Positions 11,122 to 18,666 of a stretch of DNA of 64,000 bases are shown here, piece after piece (positions within the stretch are counted from its first letter, which is position 1; the number at the start of each line of letters is the position of its first letter). The translations under genes and the position numbers were made by a program. A model generated the notes under the pieces. That model saw only the letters and a program-made list of their open reading frames with translations, was not told the DNA's origin and did not search any database. The stretch is taken from assembly GCA_015207365.1 (NCBI GenBank), contig JADEXA010000019.1:41439-105438 (forward strand). The letters are read 5' to 3'. This DNA is from Vacuolonema iberomarrocanum LEGE 07170 (GTDB taxonomy: Bacteria; Cyanobacteriota; Cyanobacteriia; Elainellales; Elainellaceae).

Positions 11122-11143
11122 GGACGCGTCTGAGGACGCGTCT
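11108..11143. repeat. Three tandem 12-bp repeats over the pilT stop codon
   Basis: The unit GAGGACGCGTCT occurs three times in perfect tandem. The TGA stop at 11119-11121 lies at the junction of units one and two, so the repeat extends from the last codons into the 3' flank. Because the stop is within the first junction, gain or loss of whole units after it would not change the protein. Confidence 0.9.
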
Positions 11144-11883
11144 CCAGCTTGGTGGGTAAGGGTCATTTTCCTGTGGGTCGCGCAGGAAAATTTCTTTTTC
11201 GGCGATTTTTTTGAGTCATTGTCAGATTTTTTGGGGCCTTGTCAATGGCTTTGCAACAGCTCGGGGAAATGGCTCCGAGGACAGATCGGACAGTGCGTCA
11301 GTCCAGAACCTCTGCTTGCCCCAATTCAAACGTTCTTCATGAATGATAGAAATTCTTCAATCTCTGCATGGAGGCTGCAAACAGGCGTCTCTGATGCATT
11401 TCAGCGGGTACCCAGCGATGCAACCGATTGACTGGAGGCGATGAGAGATTACGAAGGAATCTGAATTTACGATCGCAAGTTTGAACTTTTTGTGCAGGGT
11501 GCAACAACTCTGCCCCGCTGTACAAATCTCCCTCCACAATAAGAGCAGAATGGTTCTCCCCCATTGAATTTACATCAGCTTTGTGAACCTATTGAGCTGA
11601 TGTGCAGACAGATCCTAACTTTCGGGCTATTCTCGTTTTCTTCGATTGATGTGGTTTGCCCAGCTTGAGATGTAGGCAAGCCATACAGCTCTCTCTTTCC
11701 CACAGCAGGGTTCTGCGTACTTTCGTTATCATCAATCGATTCAGAATTGGGATTCATCGCGATCGCCAACATATCCTTGTCATCGCTGGAACAAGTCGTG
11801 ACAGGTGTTGCGAGTAACGGTATTGCTGCGATCGTCCACGCTGCCATTCTCCATGCCGCACGCTAACGCTAGGTCTTGTGCCT
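11144..11883. other. Intergenic region, one doubtful small frame
   Basis: About 740 bp. A 90-codon leftward frame at 11575-11847 starts with a moderately hydrophobic segment (MAAWTIAAIPLLATPVTTC) followed by an acidic, low-complexity tail. It could be a small exported protein, but its only purine-rich upstream sequence (GGAGA) abuts the ATG with no spacing, and no family is recognised, so it is not called. No terminator with a T run is evident after pilT. Confidence 0.4.
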
Positions 11884-12663
11884 ATGTCCCCTGAGTTTTC
11901 TCCGTCTCCACCGCTACCGGCCCTGTTTAAAGGCTTGGCTCTGTTTACGCCGGGAGGTGACATGGTGTACTGCATCGATCCAGATAAGAAGCAACGCTGG
12001 CATTTGCAGCTCTGTGCGTTGCTGCAAGAATTGCTCAATCTGGCAGAACCTCCCCATTTTTTAGTGCCCTGCTACACGGCAACGATTGATCGGTGGCGCG
12101 ATCCCAAAACTCAGGAAATCATCCAGCATGCAGAAGCCTACCCTCTGGTGATGCAGCACCAAGCCTTGCTGAACGCGGCCTTTGGAACCGGATCGGTGGT
12201 GTGGCAAACCGTGCCTCAGGTATCAGAGATGTGCGATCGCCCCATTTTGGAACGCTACCGCCACCAATTTCCGACCCTTTGGGACAACCATGACCTGATC
12301 GTGCAGTTTGCCGGAAATGATTTGGAGGCACCCGCGCCTTTCCATACCCTCGCCGCTCAACATCTCAGTAGCGCTCAGCAGCAGGAATCATTTGGCTATA
12401 TTCTGCGGTTATATGTAGCGGGTAACACCACCACCACCGAGACCATTCTTCGTAACTTGCATGGGTTATTGGAACAGACGCTGAACCAGCCTTATACCCT
12501 TCGAGTCATTGACATTTACAAACACCCCGAGCAGGCAGAGAGCGATCGCATCACCGCAACGCCCACTCTCGTTCGCGTCCATCCCCGCCCGGTACGCCGT
12601 CTAGTGGGGGAAATGAAGGAAGTGGATCAACTCCTACAAGTCTTTGCTAGCTTTGAAGACTGA
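11884..12663 (+). CDS. Protein with C-terminal KaiB-like domain
   Basis: About 259 residues. The last 90 residues (from SFGYILRLYVAGNTTTT to VDQLLQVF) match the KaiB/SasA-N thioredoxin-like fold: the opening LRLYVAGN, the middle YTLRVIDIYKHPEQAE and ITATPTLVRVHPRPVRRLVG are all characteristic. The first 165 residues (LFKGLALFTPGGDMVYCIDP and onwards) are a separate domain I do not recognise. KaiB-like domains exchange folds or bind KaiC-like ATPases, but many homologues have no proven clock role. The ATG at 11884 is preferred, and a GTG two codons upstream is possible. The NurA gene starts 16 bp after its stop, suggesting cotranscription. Confidence 0.85.
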   Translation: MSPEFSPSPPLPALFKGLALFTPGGDMVYCIDPDKKQRWHLQLCALLQELLNLAEPPHFLVPCYTATIDRWRDPKTQEIIQHAEAYPLVMQHQALLNAAFGTGSVVWQTVPQVSEMCDRPILERYRHQFPTLWDNHDLIVQFAGNDLEAPAPFHTLAAQHLSSAQQQESFGYILRLYVAGNTTTTETILRNLHGLLEQTLNQPYTLRVIDIYKHPEQAESDRITATPTLVRVHPRPVRRLVGEMKEVDQLLQVFASFED

Positions 12664-12679
12664 ACCTTCTCCCAATGCC

Positions 12680-13849
12680 ATGCCACTCCAATCCAGTCGA
12701 ATTTTTGAATTGTTGAACGAAAAACGCGCCCAATTTTCCCTGTTCAACCAACAGGCCGGGGATATCCTGAAGCAGTATTGGAAAGCGATGGACGCATTTG
12801 TAAACCTGTCTGACACGGGACGCGAGGCATTAATTCGTCAACATTCGGGGAAGCTGGGAGCCCGTCCGCTAGAATCCATGAATAAGGCGAAACAGGGTGT
12901 CGTATCGGCGGGCTTGCAATGGAAAAACCGAGAGGAAAGCCACCGCTGGGTGCGCGATCGCCTAGAAGGTGTCACGACCTTCGCCGTCGATGGCTCCCAA
13001 ATCTACCCTGGGAAGGATCTATCACTCCCGATTGCCCTGGTACAAATTGGCTGGTTTGAGAATCATCATCAGGCCGAGGGGGGCTACACCAAGGATGTGC
13101 AGATGGATGTGATGCCCCCAGACGAACTGCGCACGGAGGGAGGCGACTTCGCCGATCGCCAAGTCAACATGCGCCGCTACCGCATGGAAATCGATCGCCT
13201 AGTCGACTACATCGAAGCCCATTCCCAGGCCGAGCGTTGTCTGCTGTTCTTTGATGGCTCATTGGTCGCGACCTTTGCCCAGCGGTTTGACGACGAAGCG
13301 CGGAAGTTTTACGTCGATTGCTTGCTACGGCTCTTGCGGGCTAGCGAGGCACACCGCGTTCCCGTAGTGGGCTACATCGACACCACCTACGCCGATGACC
13401 TGACTGTGATGCTGCGACAGTTGTATGATTTGCCCGATGCGTCGATGGTGCATGACGCGCAGTTGGTGAACCGCTTGCAAATGGCATGGGGCGATCGCAC
13501 TCCCCTGTTTCAGTGCGATCGAGCGGATATCCTCTCGGCCTACGCGGAACACCAAGACCGCATTGGTTTTGTCTACCTGAAAACAACGCGAGACCACTAT
13601 CCCGTTCGCGTTGAGTTTCCTCTCTGGGTCGTTGAAGCTGGGCGACTCGACGAAATCCTAGACTGGATACGCGCCGAAGTCATTATCGGCGGTGGCTACC
13701 CCTACGCCATCGAAACCGCCGACCAAACAGCTGTGCTCCAAGCGGGCGATCGCCAGATGTTCTTCCGCATCGTGCAGGAATGGGCGAGCCGAGAATCCTT
13801 AGGGCTCCGGCTATCGCGCAAGATGGTCAGCAAAATGCGACGACGTTAG
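12680..13849 (+). CDS. NurA-domain nuclease
   Basis: The 389-residue protein has the NurA pattern: an acidic catalytic strand TFAVDGSQIYPG near residue 105, a second acidic strand LLFFDGSLVATFAQRF near residue 190, and a late GGGYPYAIETADQTAVL segment. NurA is a Mn-dependent 5'-3' nuclease that in archaea works with the HerA helicase in DNA end resection. No herA is visible here. The ATG at 12680 (MPLQSSRIFELLNEKR) avoids overlap with the preceding KaiB-like gene. A TTG at 12644 would overlap it by 20 bp. Tight spacing with that gene suggests one operon, and a functional link is only inference. Confidence 0.85.
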   Translation: MPLQSSRIFELLNEKRAQFSLFNQQAGDILKQYWKAMDAFVNLSDTGREALIRQHSGKLGARPLESMNKAKQGVVSAGLQWKNREESHRWVRDRLEGVTTFAVDGSQIYPGKDLSLPIALVQIGWFENHHQAEGGYTKDVQMDVMPPDELRTEGGDFADRQVNMRRYRMEIDRLVDYIEAHSQAERCLLFFDGSLVATFAQRFDDEARKFYVDCLLRLLRASEAHRVPVVGYIDTTYADDLTVMLRQLYDLPDASMVHDAQLVNRLQMAWGDRTPLFQCDRADILSAYAEHQDRIGFVYLKTTRDHYPVRVEFPLWVVEAGRLDEILDWIRAEVIIGGGYPYAIETADQTAVLQAGDRQMFFRIVQEWASRESLGLRLSRKMVSKMRRR

Positions 13850-14136
13850 AACAGCGCGTCTTCCAGCGCTGCTTTATGGCTGCATGAGCAGGGGGAAGGG
13901 CGATCGCTTGGCGTGCCTTTACGCGGCATCAGCCTAAGTGATTCTCCGCGCTTAAACGACAGGAAGCGGTTAGAAATTTTACCTGAACAAACTAACCGTC
14001 AATACAATATTGAAGATATCCCTTCGCCGTAGCTGGTCGATGCTCATTCTGCTATTTTCTCAATAGCTCGTGTGAGAAAGAACCTGGTGTCAATGGTTGA
14101 GCCCTAGCGATATGGTTTGAAGTCTTTCCTACTAGC

Positions 14137-14242
14137 AAGTAGTTCGGCATGATAAAAAACCTAAAACCCTAAAAACCTGCACCGCCCGCGCTGCGGGCGG
14201 TGCAGGTTTTTAGGATCTGGTTTAATCGCACCTAACGACTTA
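14137..14242. repeat. Palindromic element F3, copy 1
   Basis: A 106-bp element with a perfect 41-nt hairpin core at 14171-14211: arms AAAAACCTGCACCGCCCGC and complement, ending in TTTTT. The imperfect terminal inverted repeats begin AAGTAG(T/C)TCGGCA and end TGCAC..CTTA-like. The copy at 58877-58982 has an identical core and closely similar flanks. The A5/T5 borders of the core could make it a bidirectional terminator. Confidence 0.85.
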
Positions 14243-14293
14243 TCAGCAGCGTGGTTTAATCGATTTCGTATACATCTTTGCCATTTTTAGATA

Positions 14294-14388
14294 TGTAGCG
14301 GTGTGCAACCGCATTAAGCACAGCAACGGTTGTGTGGGGCGCGGCGCGCCCCACACAACCGTACTTAACTAACGCGCATAGCGCTATA
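14294..14388. repeat. MITE-like element F1, copy 1
   Basis: About 95 bp. One end reads TAGCGGTGTGCAACCGC and the other GCGCATAGCGCTATA, around a GC-rich palindrome ACGGTTGTGTGGGGCGCG/GCGCCCCACACAACCGT. It is one of six copies in the window, in both orientations. No coding capacity. Confidence 0.88.
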
Positions 14389-14891
14389 AATGGCAGTCAG
14401 CAAAAGATATAAGCCTATTCAAATGATTGAAAAAATAAAATACCTATTGTCGTAGATGAACATTCTTATATTTATATATTTAGTTTATGAACAACTCTTT
14501 TGAATAATCACGCTTGGCTCTTATTCTTTATTACTAGACAGCCAGCCATTAATGATCGATTTCTCGCAGATTTTCACGAGAGAATCAGATTCTGCCCAAC
14601 GCAGAATACAACATCCTGGAGATAGCCAGCTCAGGCGTCTTAGCAGAATCCATGGCCTTTCAGCCCACTGAGAAGCCATCAGATTGTTGTAGGCACTTGA
14701 GGCTTCGTAATCTCCAAAATGTCTATGGCTGGCAGTCATTTGAAGCGGTAGTGAAGAGTGTAACCTTCCTTGCCTGAAGGAATTTCTAACTCTTTACTCC
14801 ACAGATAAAGCCAGAATCGATTCCTCTGAATTATTTGGCTGGAATTGAGATTCAATCTAGGCTGTGCTGATCAAAAACACCCCACCTTAAT

Positions 14892-14897
14892 AGGAGG
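14892..14897 (+). promoter_or_regulatory. Strong Shine-Dalgarno of apcD4
   Basis: AGGAGG lies 8 nt before the ATG at 14906. It is one of the best ribosome-binding sites in the window and fixes the start of apcD4. Confidence 0.85.
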
Positions 14898-14905
14898 TTT
14901 ATTTC

Positions 14906-15379
14906 ATGAGTATCGTGGCTAAAGTGATCGCTCAATCTGACCGTTCTGAGCGGTTTTTAAGCAGTGCAGAGCTGACTCAGCTGCAAGACTTTTTTAGTAG
15001 TAGCAATGTACGGCTGAGTGCGGCGCAGAAGCTGGCAGCAAACGAACAGAAGATTGTTGATGAAGGGAGCAAACAGTTCTGGTCGCAGTGCCCCAACACG
15101 CCTAGCAACAGCGGAAATCCTAAGAAAACCGCCCTCTGCCAGCGGGATCAAGGATGGTACATCCGCTTGGTGAGCTATTGCGTATTGGCCGGCAATTCCA
15201 AACCCCTCGAGGATATTGGATTGGATGGCATGCGCGACATGTATGTCTCACTGCGCGTTCCTCTCGCCAATCTAAAACTGGCAATGCGCTGTATCAAGTC
15301 TGTTGCAATGAGCACCTTGACTTCTGAGGAAGCGGCATTAGCTGGGCCTTACTTTGATCAGCTCATTCGGGCGTTCTAA
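14906..15379 (+). CDS. apcD4: Allophycocyanin alpha-type paralogue, ApcD4-like
   Basis: The 157-residue globin-fold phycobiliprotein is of alpha-allophycocyanin type. It opens MSIVAKVIAQSD like ApcA/ApcD, carries the bilin-attachment Cys78 in TALCQRDQGWYIRLVSYCV, and keeps the GMRDMYVSL segment. It differs from core ApcA/ApcD by an altered loop at 60-76 (SQCPNTPSNSGNPKK) and extra cysteines 62, 92 and 129. Order and orientation with an ApcB paralogue and a long CP43-like gene match the apcD4-apcB3-isiX cluster. Known biology: this cluster is linked to low-light acclimation in thermophilic Synechococcus, and its allophycocyanins form red-shifted helical nanotubes. Assignment to D4 rather than another ApcD paralogue rests mainly on gene context. 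Confidence 0.88.
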   Translation: MSIVAKVIAQSDRSERFLSSAELTQLQDFFSSSNVRLSAAQKLAANEQKIVDEGSKQFWSQCPNTPSNSGNPKKTALCQRDQGWYIRLVSYCVLAGNSKPLEDIGLDGMRDMYVSLRVPLANLKLAMRCIKSVAMSTLTSEEAALAGPYFDQLIRAF

Positions 15380-15410
15380 GACATCTTTTCGTCTGCAGAT
15401 GTCTTAGAAC
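15373..15410 (+). terminator. Intercistronic hairpin containing the apcD4 stop codon
   Basis: Perfect 14-bp stem (GTTCTAAGACATCT with its complement) and a 10-nt loop. The TAA stop of apcD4 at 15377-15379 lies inside the left arm. No T run follows, so it looks more like an mRNA-stability, processing or attenuation element than a simple terminator. Confidence 0.65.
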
Positions 15411-15715
15411 ATGTCTGTTTCAGAACACGTTCAGTATTCGAAGACAGCATATTTTCTATATCAACTATCCCTCTGATTCTTGATTCTGTGAGGGATCGGT
15501 CTAGTCTTGATATCTTTTCCCAATGCATGTCTTCAATTACGTTCAGGAATTTGGCAACCGCCAATATTCAGGCAAGGTTCCAAGCATATTCCGCACCCGT
15601 TCTGAAATTAAGACCAGGGTTTAAGAAATGCGATCGCATTTCTTAAAACTATTTGCATCCCATTCTTCTGTACTAAATTTCACATCATCATTTACAACAA
15701 AATTCGGAAAGAGCC
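15411..15715 (+). promoter_or_regulatory. apcD4-apcB3 intercistronic spacer
   Basis: The gap between apcD4 and apcB3 is 336 bp in all, unusually long for a phycobiliprotein operon, where spacers are usually short. This spacer holds the perfect palindrome at 15621-15646 and an AT-rich stretch before apcB3. An internal promoter for apcB3-isiX is plausible, but I see no unambiguous -35/-10 pair. Confidence 0.45.
15621..15646. promoter_or_regulatory. Perfect 26-bp palindrome upstream of apcB3
   Basis: The half-site TTAAGAAATGCGA is followed directly by its exact complement, with no loop and a HIP1 octamer at its centre. It lies 70 bp before the apcB3 ATG. Two-fold symmetry suits binding by a dimeric regulator, or it may form a short hairpin in RNA. 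The role is inference. Confidence 0.55.
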
Positions 15716-16201
15716 ATGCAAGACACAATCACTTCGGTCATTAATCCCGCTGACGAGAAAGGTCAGTACCTTGAAGGTGAAGCACTCAACACACTTAAGA
15801 AATATTTTGACTCTGGAACAGTGCGCGTCAAAGCTGCCACTCAAATTAGCTCAAGTGCCGCTAGCATTATCAGCGAAACTGTTGAAAAAAGCCTTCTCTA
15901 CGGAGACATTACGCTGCCCGGCGGCAATATGTATCCAACTCGGCGCTACGCGGCATGTCTGCGCGATCTAACCTACTTTTTGCGCTATGCAACCTATGCC
16001 ATGTTGGCGGCTGATTCCTCCATCCTGGATGAGCGTGTCTTGAATGGTCTGAAGGACACTTACTCCTCTCTTGGTGTGCCAATTGAGCCAACCATTCAGG
16101 CGGTACAAGCGATGAAAGAAGTCGTCACCCAACGGGTCGGCACTGAGGCCGGGCAGGAAATGGATACCTATCTCGACCACATCGTCTCGGGTCTGTCGTA
16201 A
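15716..16201 (+). CDS. apcB3: Allophycocyanin beta-type paralogue, ApcB3-like
   Basis: The 161-residue beta-allophycocyanin starts [19 protein letters not shown]. Asn71, the position methylated in beta phycobiliproteins, and the bilin-binding Cys81 are both present in [20 protein letters not shown]. Length and helix pattern are normal for ApcB. It would pair with the ApcD4-like subunit encoded just upstream to form an alternative allophycocyanin, distinct from the core ApcA-ApcB, which is not in this window. A purine-rich GGAAAGAG lies shortly before the ATG. The paralogue number is assigned from the conserved gene cluster, not from a tree. Confidence 0.88.
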   Translation: MQDTITSVINPADEKGQYLEGEALNTLKKYFDSGTVRVKAATQISSSAASIISETVEKSLLYGDITLPGGNMYPTRRYAACLRDLTYFLRYATYAMLAADSSILDERVLNGLKDTYSSLGVPIEPTIQAVQAMKEVVTQRVGTEAGQEMDTYLDHIVSGLS

Positions 16202-16224
16202 ACCTGTAGCTTCTGAACCTAGAT

Positions 16225-16243
16225 GCCCCCCGCCGTGGGGGGC
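16225..16243 (+). terminator. GC hairpin between apcB3 and isiX
   Basis: A seven-base-pair stem GCCCCCC/GGGGGGC closes a five-base loop GCCGT, 23 nt after the apcB3 stop and 38 nt before isiX. No T run follows. It could reduce read-through or protect the 3' end of an apcD4-apcB3 transcript, giving more phycobiliprotein than IsiX mRNA. Confidence 0.55.
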
Positions 16244-16281
16244 ACGGATTTGAACAGCGCTGTTGCAATCAACTTATTGCC

Positions 16282-17808
16282 ATGTATGTTTCTCAGAAAA
16301 CCCAGGAGCAGTACCCCTGGTGGTCGGGCAATGCTCGATTTATTGACCTATCCAATACCTTTATCGTGGCCCATGTTGCCCAAGCGGCTTTGATTATGCT
16401 GTGGGCTGGGGCATTTACGCTGTTTGAGTTAGCGGTCTATTCACCCGATGAACCGCTGTATACCCAAGGATTAATCCTGTTGCCACACCTGGCAACAGAG
16501 GGTTGGGGTGTCGGTGCAGGCGGTGAGATTGTCAATACGTTCCCGATATTTGCGATCGGGGCCATTCACATCGTTGCAGCGGGTGTCTTGGCCGGGGGCG
16601 CTTATTTTCACCGGAATCGCTTGCCCGCGAGTTTGGAAGTCGTGGGAGGCCGAGCTGAAAAGTTCCACTTTGCCTGGGACGATGCACCCAAGCTCGGTCT
16701 GATTTTGGGGCACCACCTCATCTTTTTGGGGCTGGGAGCCTTACTGTTCGTCGCCAAGGCGCAGTTCTTTGGTGGCTTGTATGATGCCAACTTAGAAGAG
16801 GTGCGATTGGTTACCGCTCCCACGCTCGATCCAGCAACCATTTGGGATTACAGAACCCACCTGTTTGACGTCAACAATCTGGAAGATTTGGTCGGCGGAC
16901 ATATTTACGTTGCTGGCCTCCTCATCGCAGCCGGTACTTGGCATATCCTGGTACCGCCCTTCCAATGGGTGAAGGATCTCCTCTTCTTCTCTGGAGATGG
17001 CATTCTTTCCTATTCCTTGATTGGCATTGCCTTAGCTGGATTTGCCGCCTCGTATTACTGTGGCTTCAACACCTTGGCCTATCCCGAGGTGTTTTATGGA
17101 CCGACCCTGGAGCTAAAGTCAGCGCTCTTACCCCGTTATTTTGAGGCTCAGCCATCAATGTCGGGCGGGTATACCAGTCGGGTATGGCTGGCGAACGCCC
17201 ACTTTTACCTCGCCTTTTTCTTCTTGCAAGGAGGCTTGTGGCATTTCCTACGAGCCACTGGGTTTGACTTGGGTAAATTGCTAGACAAGTGGCAGCAAAA
17301 TCTTGACTCGGCTAGCGACAATCCGTCGTTGGTGTATCAGACCGCAGGGTCAGTCCAGCCGTGCGCTCAGGGGATGCTTCAGTATGAGCAACCTGATGCC
17401 GAACCCCAGCCTTGGCTCAAGCAAGAACAGCCCTTTGAAGACTATGTGTATCGTCCGTCTCAAGGGGTGCAGCCGATGAACCTGACAGAGATTAATGGGG
17501 TCGAACGAACGCTGTATCAAACGACTTACCACACGCTGAAGGAAACCTTCTACCAAGCGGCATCGACACAGCCTGAGGTTGATACGATGTTCGGCTATGG
17601 CAAGACGGCGACCCAACCGCTGTATGAGCGATCCAAGTCGTTGGCAAATGTGTTTACTAACCATCAGCCAATAGATACGGTGTTCTACGAACCCAAGGCA
17701 ACTCAGAACGGTTCAGGTGCAACAACAACATCGCCGACTGCAACGGCGATCGCCACCGCAGACCCAGAGCCAAGCGCAGACCCAGAACCAAGCGCAGACG
17801 ACGAATAG
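16282..17808 (+). CDS. isiX: CP43-like chlorophyll-binding antenna protein IsiX, with long C-terminal extension
   Basis: Residues 1-335 are a six-helix IsiA/Pcb-type antenna. Helix His residues likely to ligate chlorophyll include H31, H96, H144/H145, H207, H221, H307 and H321, and the large lumenal loop of true CP43 is absent. IsiA has about 340 residues. This protein has 508, with a polar extension (about 336-508) rich in Gln, Thr and Tyr and ending in two DPEPSA repeats. The extension has no membrane segment and no family I recognise; it is not a PsaL-type fusion. Position after apcD4-apcB3 identifies it as IsiX, the membrane antenna of the low-light cluster. It is expected in the thylakoid, near a photosystem. 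Confidence 0.9.
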   Translation: MYVSQKTQEQYPWWSGNARFIDLSNTFIVAHVAQAALIMLWAGAFTLFELAVYSPDEPLYTQGLILLPHLATEGWGVGAGGEIVNTFPIFAIGAIHIVAAGVLAGGAYFHRNRLPASLEVVGGRAEKFHFAWDDAPKLGLILGHHLIFLGLGALLFVAKAQFFGGLYDANLEEVRLVTAPTLDPATIWDYRTHLFDVNNLEDLVGGHIYVAGLLIAAGTWHILVPPFQWVKDLLFFSGDGILSYSLIGIALAGFAASYYCGFNTLAYPEVFYGPTLELKSALLPRYFEAQPSMSGGYTSRVWLANAHFYLAFFFLQGGLWHFLRATGFDLGKLLDKWQQNLDSASDNPSLVYQTAGSVQPCAQGMLQYEQPDAEPQPWLKQEQPFEDYVYRPSQGVQPMNLTEINGVERTLYQTTYHTLKETFYQAASTQPEVDTMFGYGKTATQPLYERSKSLANVFTNHQPIDTVFYEPKATQNGSGATTTSPTATAIATADPEPSADPEPSADDE

Positions 17809-17867
17809 AGAACATATCGAACCATTACCTAACGTGGTTTATGGTTCGATCGCTATATATCTCTGAG

Positions 17868-17898
17868 GCAGCGGATAGATTTTCCATCTATCCGCTGC
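17868..17898 (+). terminator. Strong hairpin after isiX
   Basis: Perfect 13-bp stem (GCAGCGGATAGAT and complement) with a TTTCC loop, 60 nt after the isiX stop. It is followed directly by repeat F1 rather than a T run. It probably marks the 3' end of the cluster mRNA. Confidence 0.6.
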
Positions 17899-17995
17899 TA
17901 TGGCGGTGTGTAACCCCATCAAGTACAGAAATGGTTGTGTGTGGGCGCGACGCGCCCACACACAACCGTACTTACCTAACGCGCACAGCGCTATA
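17899..17995. repeat. MITE-like element F1, copy 2
   Basis: TATGGCGGTGTGTAACC at one end and GCGCACAGCGCTATA at the other flank a palindrome GGTTGTGTGTGGGCGCG/CGCGCCCACACACAACC. It lies between the convergent isiX and cupredoxin genes, directly against the isiX hairpin. Confidence 0.85.
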
Positions 17996-18038
17996 GTTTT
18001 GGTGAAAATGCTTGAGGATGCAAAGCGATCGCTCAATC

Positions 18039-18512
18039 TCAAGGGTCGATCGCAATCTCCCCTGTCATCCCCGCTTCTGTATGGCCAGCAATGATGCAGC
18101 GGAGGTTGTAGGTGCCGGTTTTTTCGGGCACGAAGACCCATTCTGCAACGGCTCCAGGCTGCAACTCTAGTTCGTGGATGGCACCTTTGACCTCGACCCC
18201 CGCCGCTTGTACCTTTTGAGTCCAAATGCCATCGGCAAAATCTTTAGACGTGAAGTAGTGTTTTGTGGGGCTGGGGTTTTCCAGGCGTAGACGGTATCGC
18301 CGTCCAGCGGAGAATTCCAGGTGGTCGGGCACGAAGACCAATTCTCCTGCTTCGGTTCCCAGTTGCACCGTCACATCCGTCATCATGCGCTGGTTGGCGG
18401 GGCTAGCGATCGCCTCTGCCTGCAACGTGCCACCGCCCAGACACAACCAACTCATCAACAAGCCCACCAGCAAGACGCCAATTCGCCTCAGTCTTGAGAT
18501 GTCGAACACCAT
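18039..18512 (-). CDS. Exported cupredoxin-domain protein
   Basis: About 157 residues from the ATG at 18512 (MVFDISRLRRIGVLLVGLLMSWLCLGG region = signal peptide or anchor, cleavage near TLQAEA). The mature part is a cupredoxin-like beta-sandwich. Probable type-1 copper ligands are the His of KHYFTS and the Cys, His and Met of NLRCIIAGHTEAGM. It may therefore carry electrons or store copper in the periplasm or lumen, but spacing differs from plastocyanin (petE), so it is not called that. A longer start at 18620 would put a non-signal-like stretch in front. The gene is convergent with isiX. Confidence 0.8.
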   Translation of the reverse strand: MVFDISRLRRIGVLLVGLLMSWLCLGGGTLQAEAIASPANQRMMTDVTVQLGTEAGELVFVPDHLEFSAGRRYRLRLENPSPTKHYFTSKDFADGIWTQKVQAAGVEVKGAIHELELQPGAVAEWVFVPEKTGTYNLRCIIAGHTEAGMTGEIAIDP

Positions 18513-18596
18513 TGCTGCTCCTCCCGTTCCAAAATTTGCTAACACTCTACAACTGCGGGTGTCGCTTTTTTCTGGCTTGATACGAATGGAAATGAT

Positions 18597-18630
18597 TAAC
18601 CACAGAGGCACAGAGGACACGGAGGAAAAG
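18597..18630. repeat. Simple CACAGAGG-type intergenic repeat
   Basis: Short direct repeats of CACAGAGG(A/C) upstream of the cupredoxin gene (ACCACAGAGGCACAGAGG and onward). A related run occurs at about 45463-45490. This kind of degenerate repeat is widespread between bacterial genes and has no known function. Confidence 0.6.
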
Positions 18631-18666
18631 AAGTGAAGATGAGGAGTTTGAGCGTCAAGTCAAGAT

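Larger units (their letters stand above)
13850..14905. other. Intergenic region upstream of the apcD4 cluster
   Basis: About 1.05 kb holding two palindromic elements (F3 at 14137-14242 and F1 at 14294-14388). An AT-rich stretch from 14395 to 14905 probably contains the promoter and leader of apcD4-apcB3-isiX. A 72-codon leftward frame at 14521-14739 has no recognisable domain and is not called. Translation of 13855-14035 gives a 55-codon frame that could be a gene remnant of unknown origin. Confidence 0.45.

Noticed and set aside
11575..11847. 90-codon leftward frame with a weak hydrophobic start
   Set aside because: Signal-like start is weak, spacing to GGAGA is zero and no homology is recognised.
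14521..14739. 72-codon leftward frame upstream of apcD4
   Set aside because: No domain, no ribosome-binding site, and lies where the apcD4 promoter region is expected.
14906..17808. Far-red light photoacclimation (FaRLiP) cluster
   Set aside because: FaRLiP clusters carry rfpA/B/C and paralogous psa/psb genes; none is present. The gene set matches the low-light apcD4-apcB3-isiX type.
18039..18512. Cupredoxin as plastocyanin (petE)
   Set aside because: Ligand spacing and length differ from plastocyanin; only the copper-site pattern is shared.
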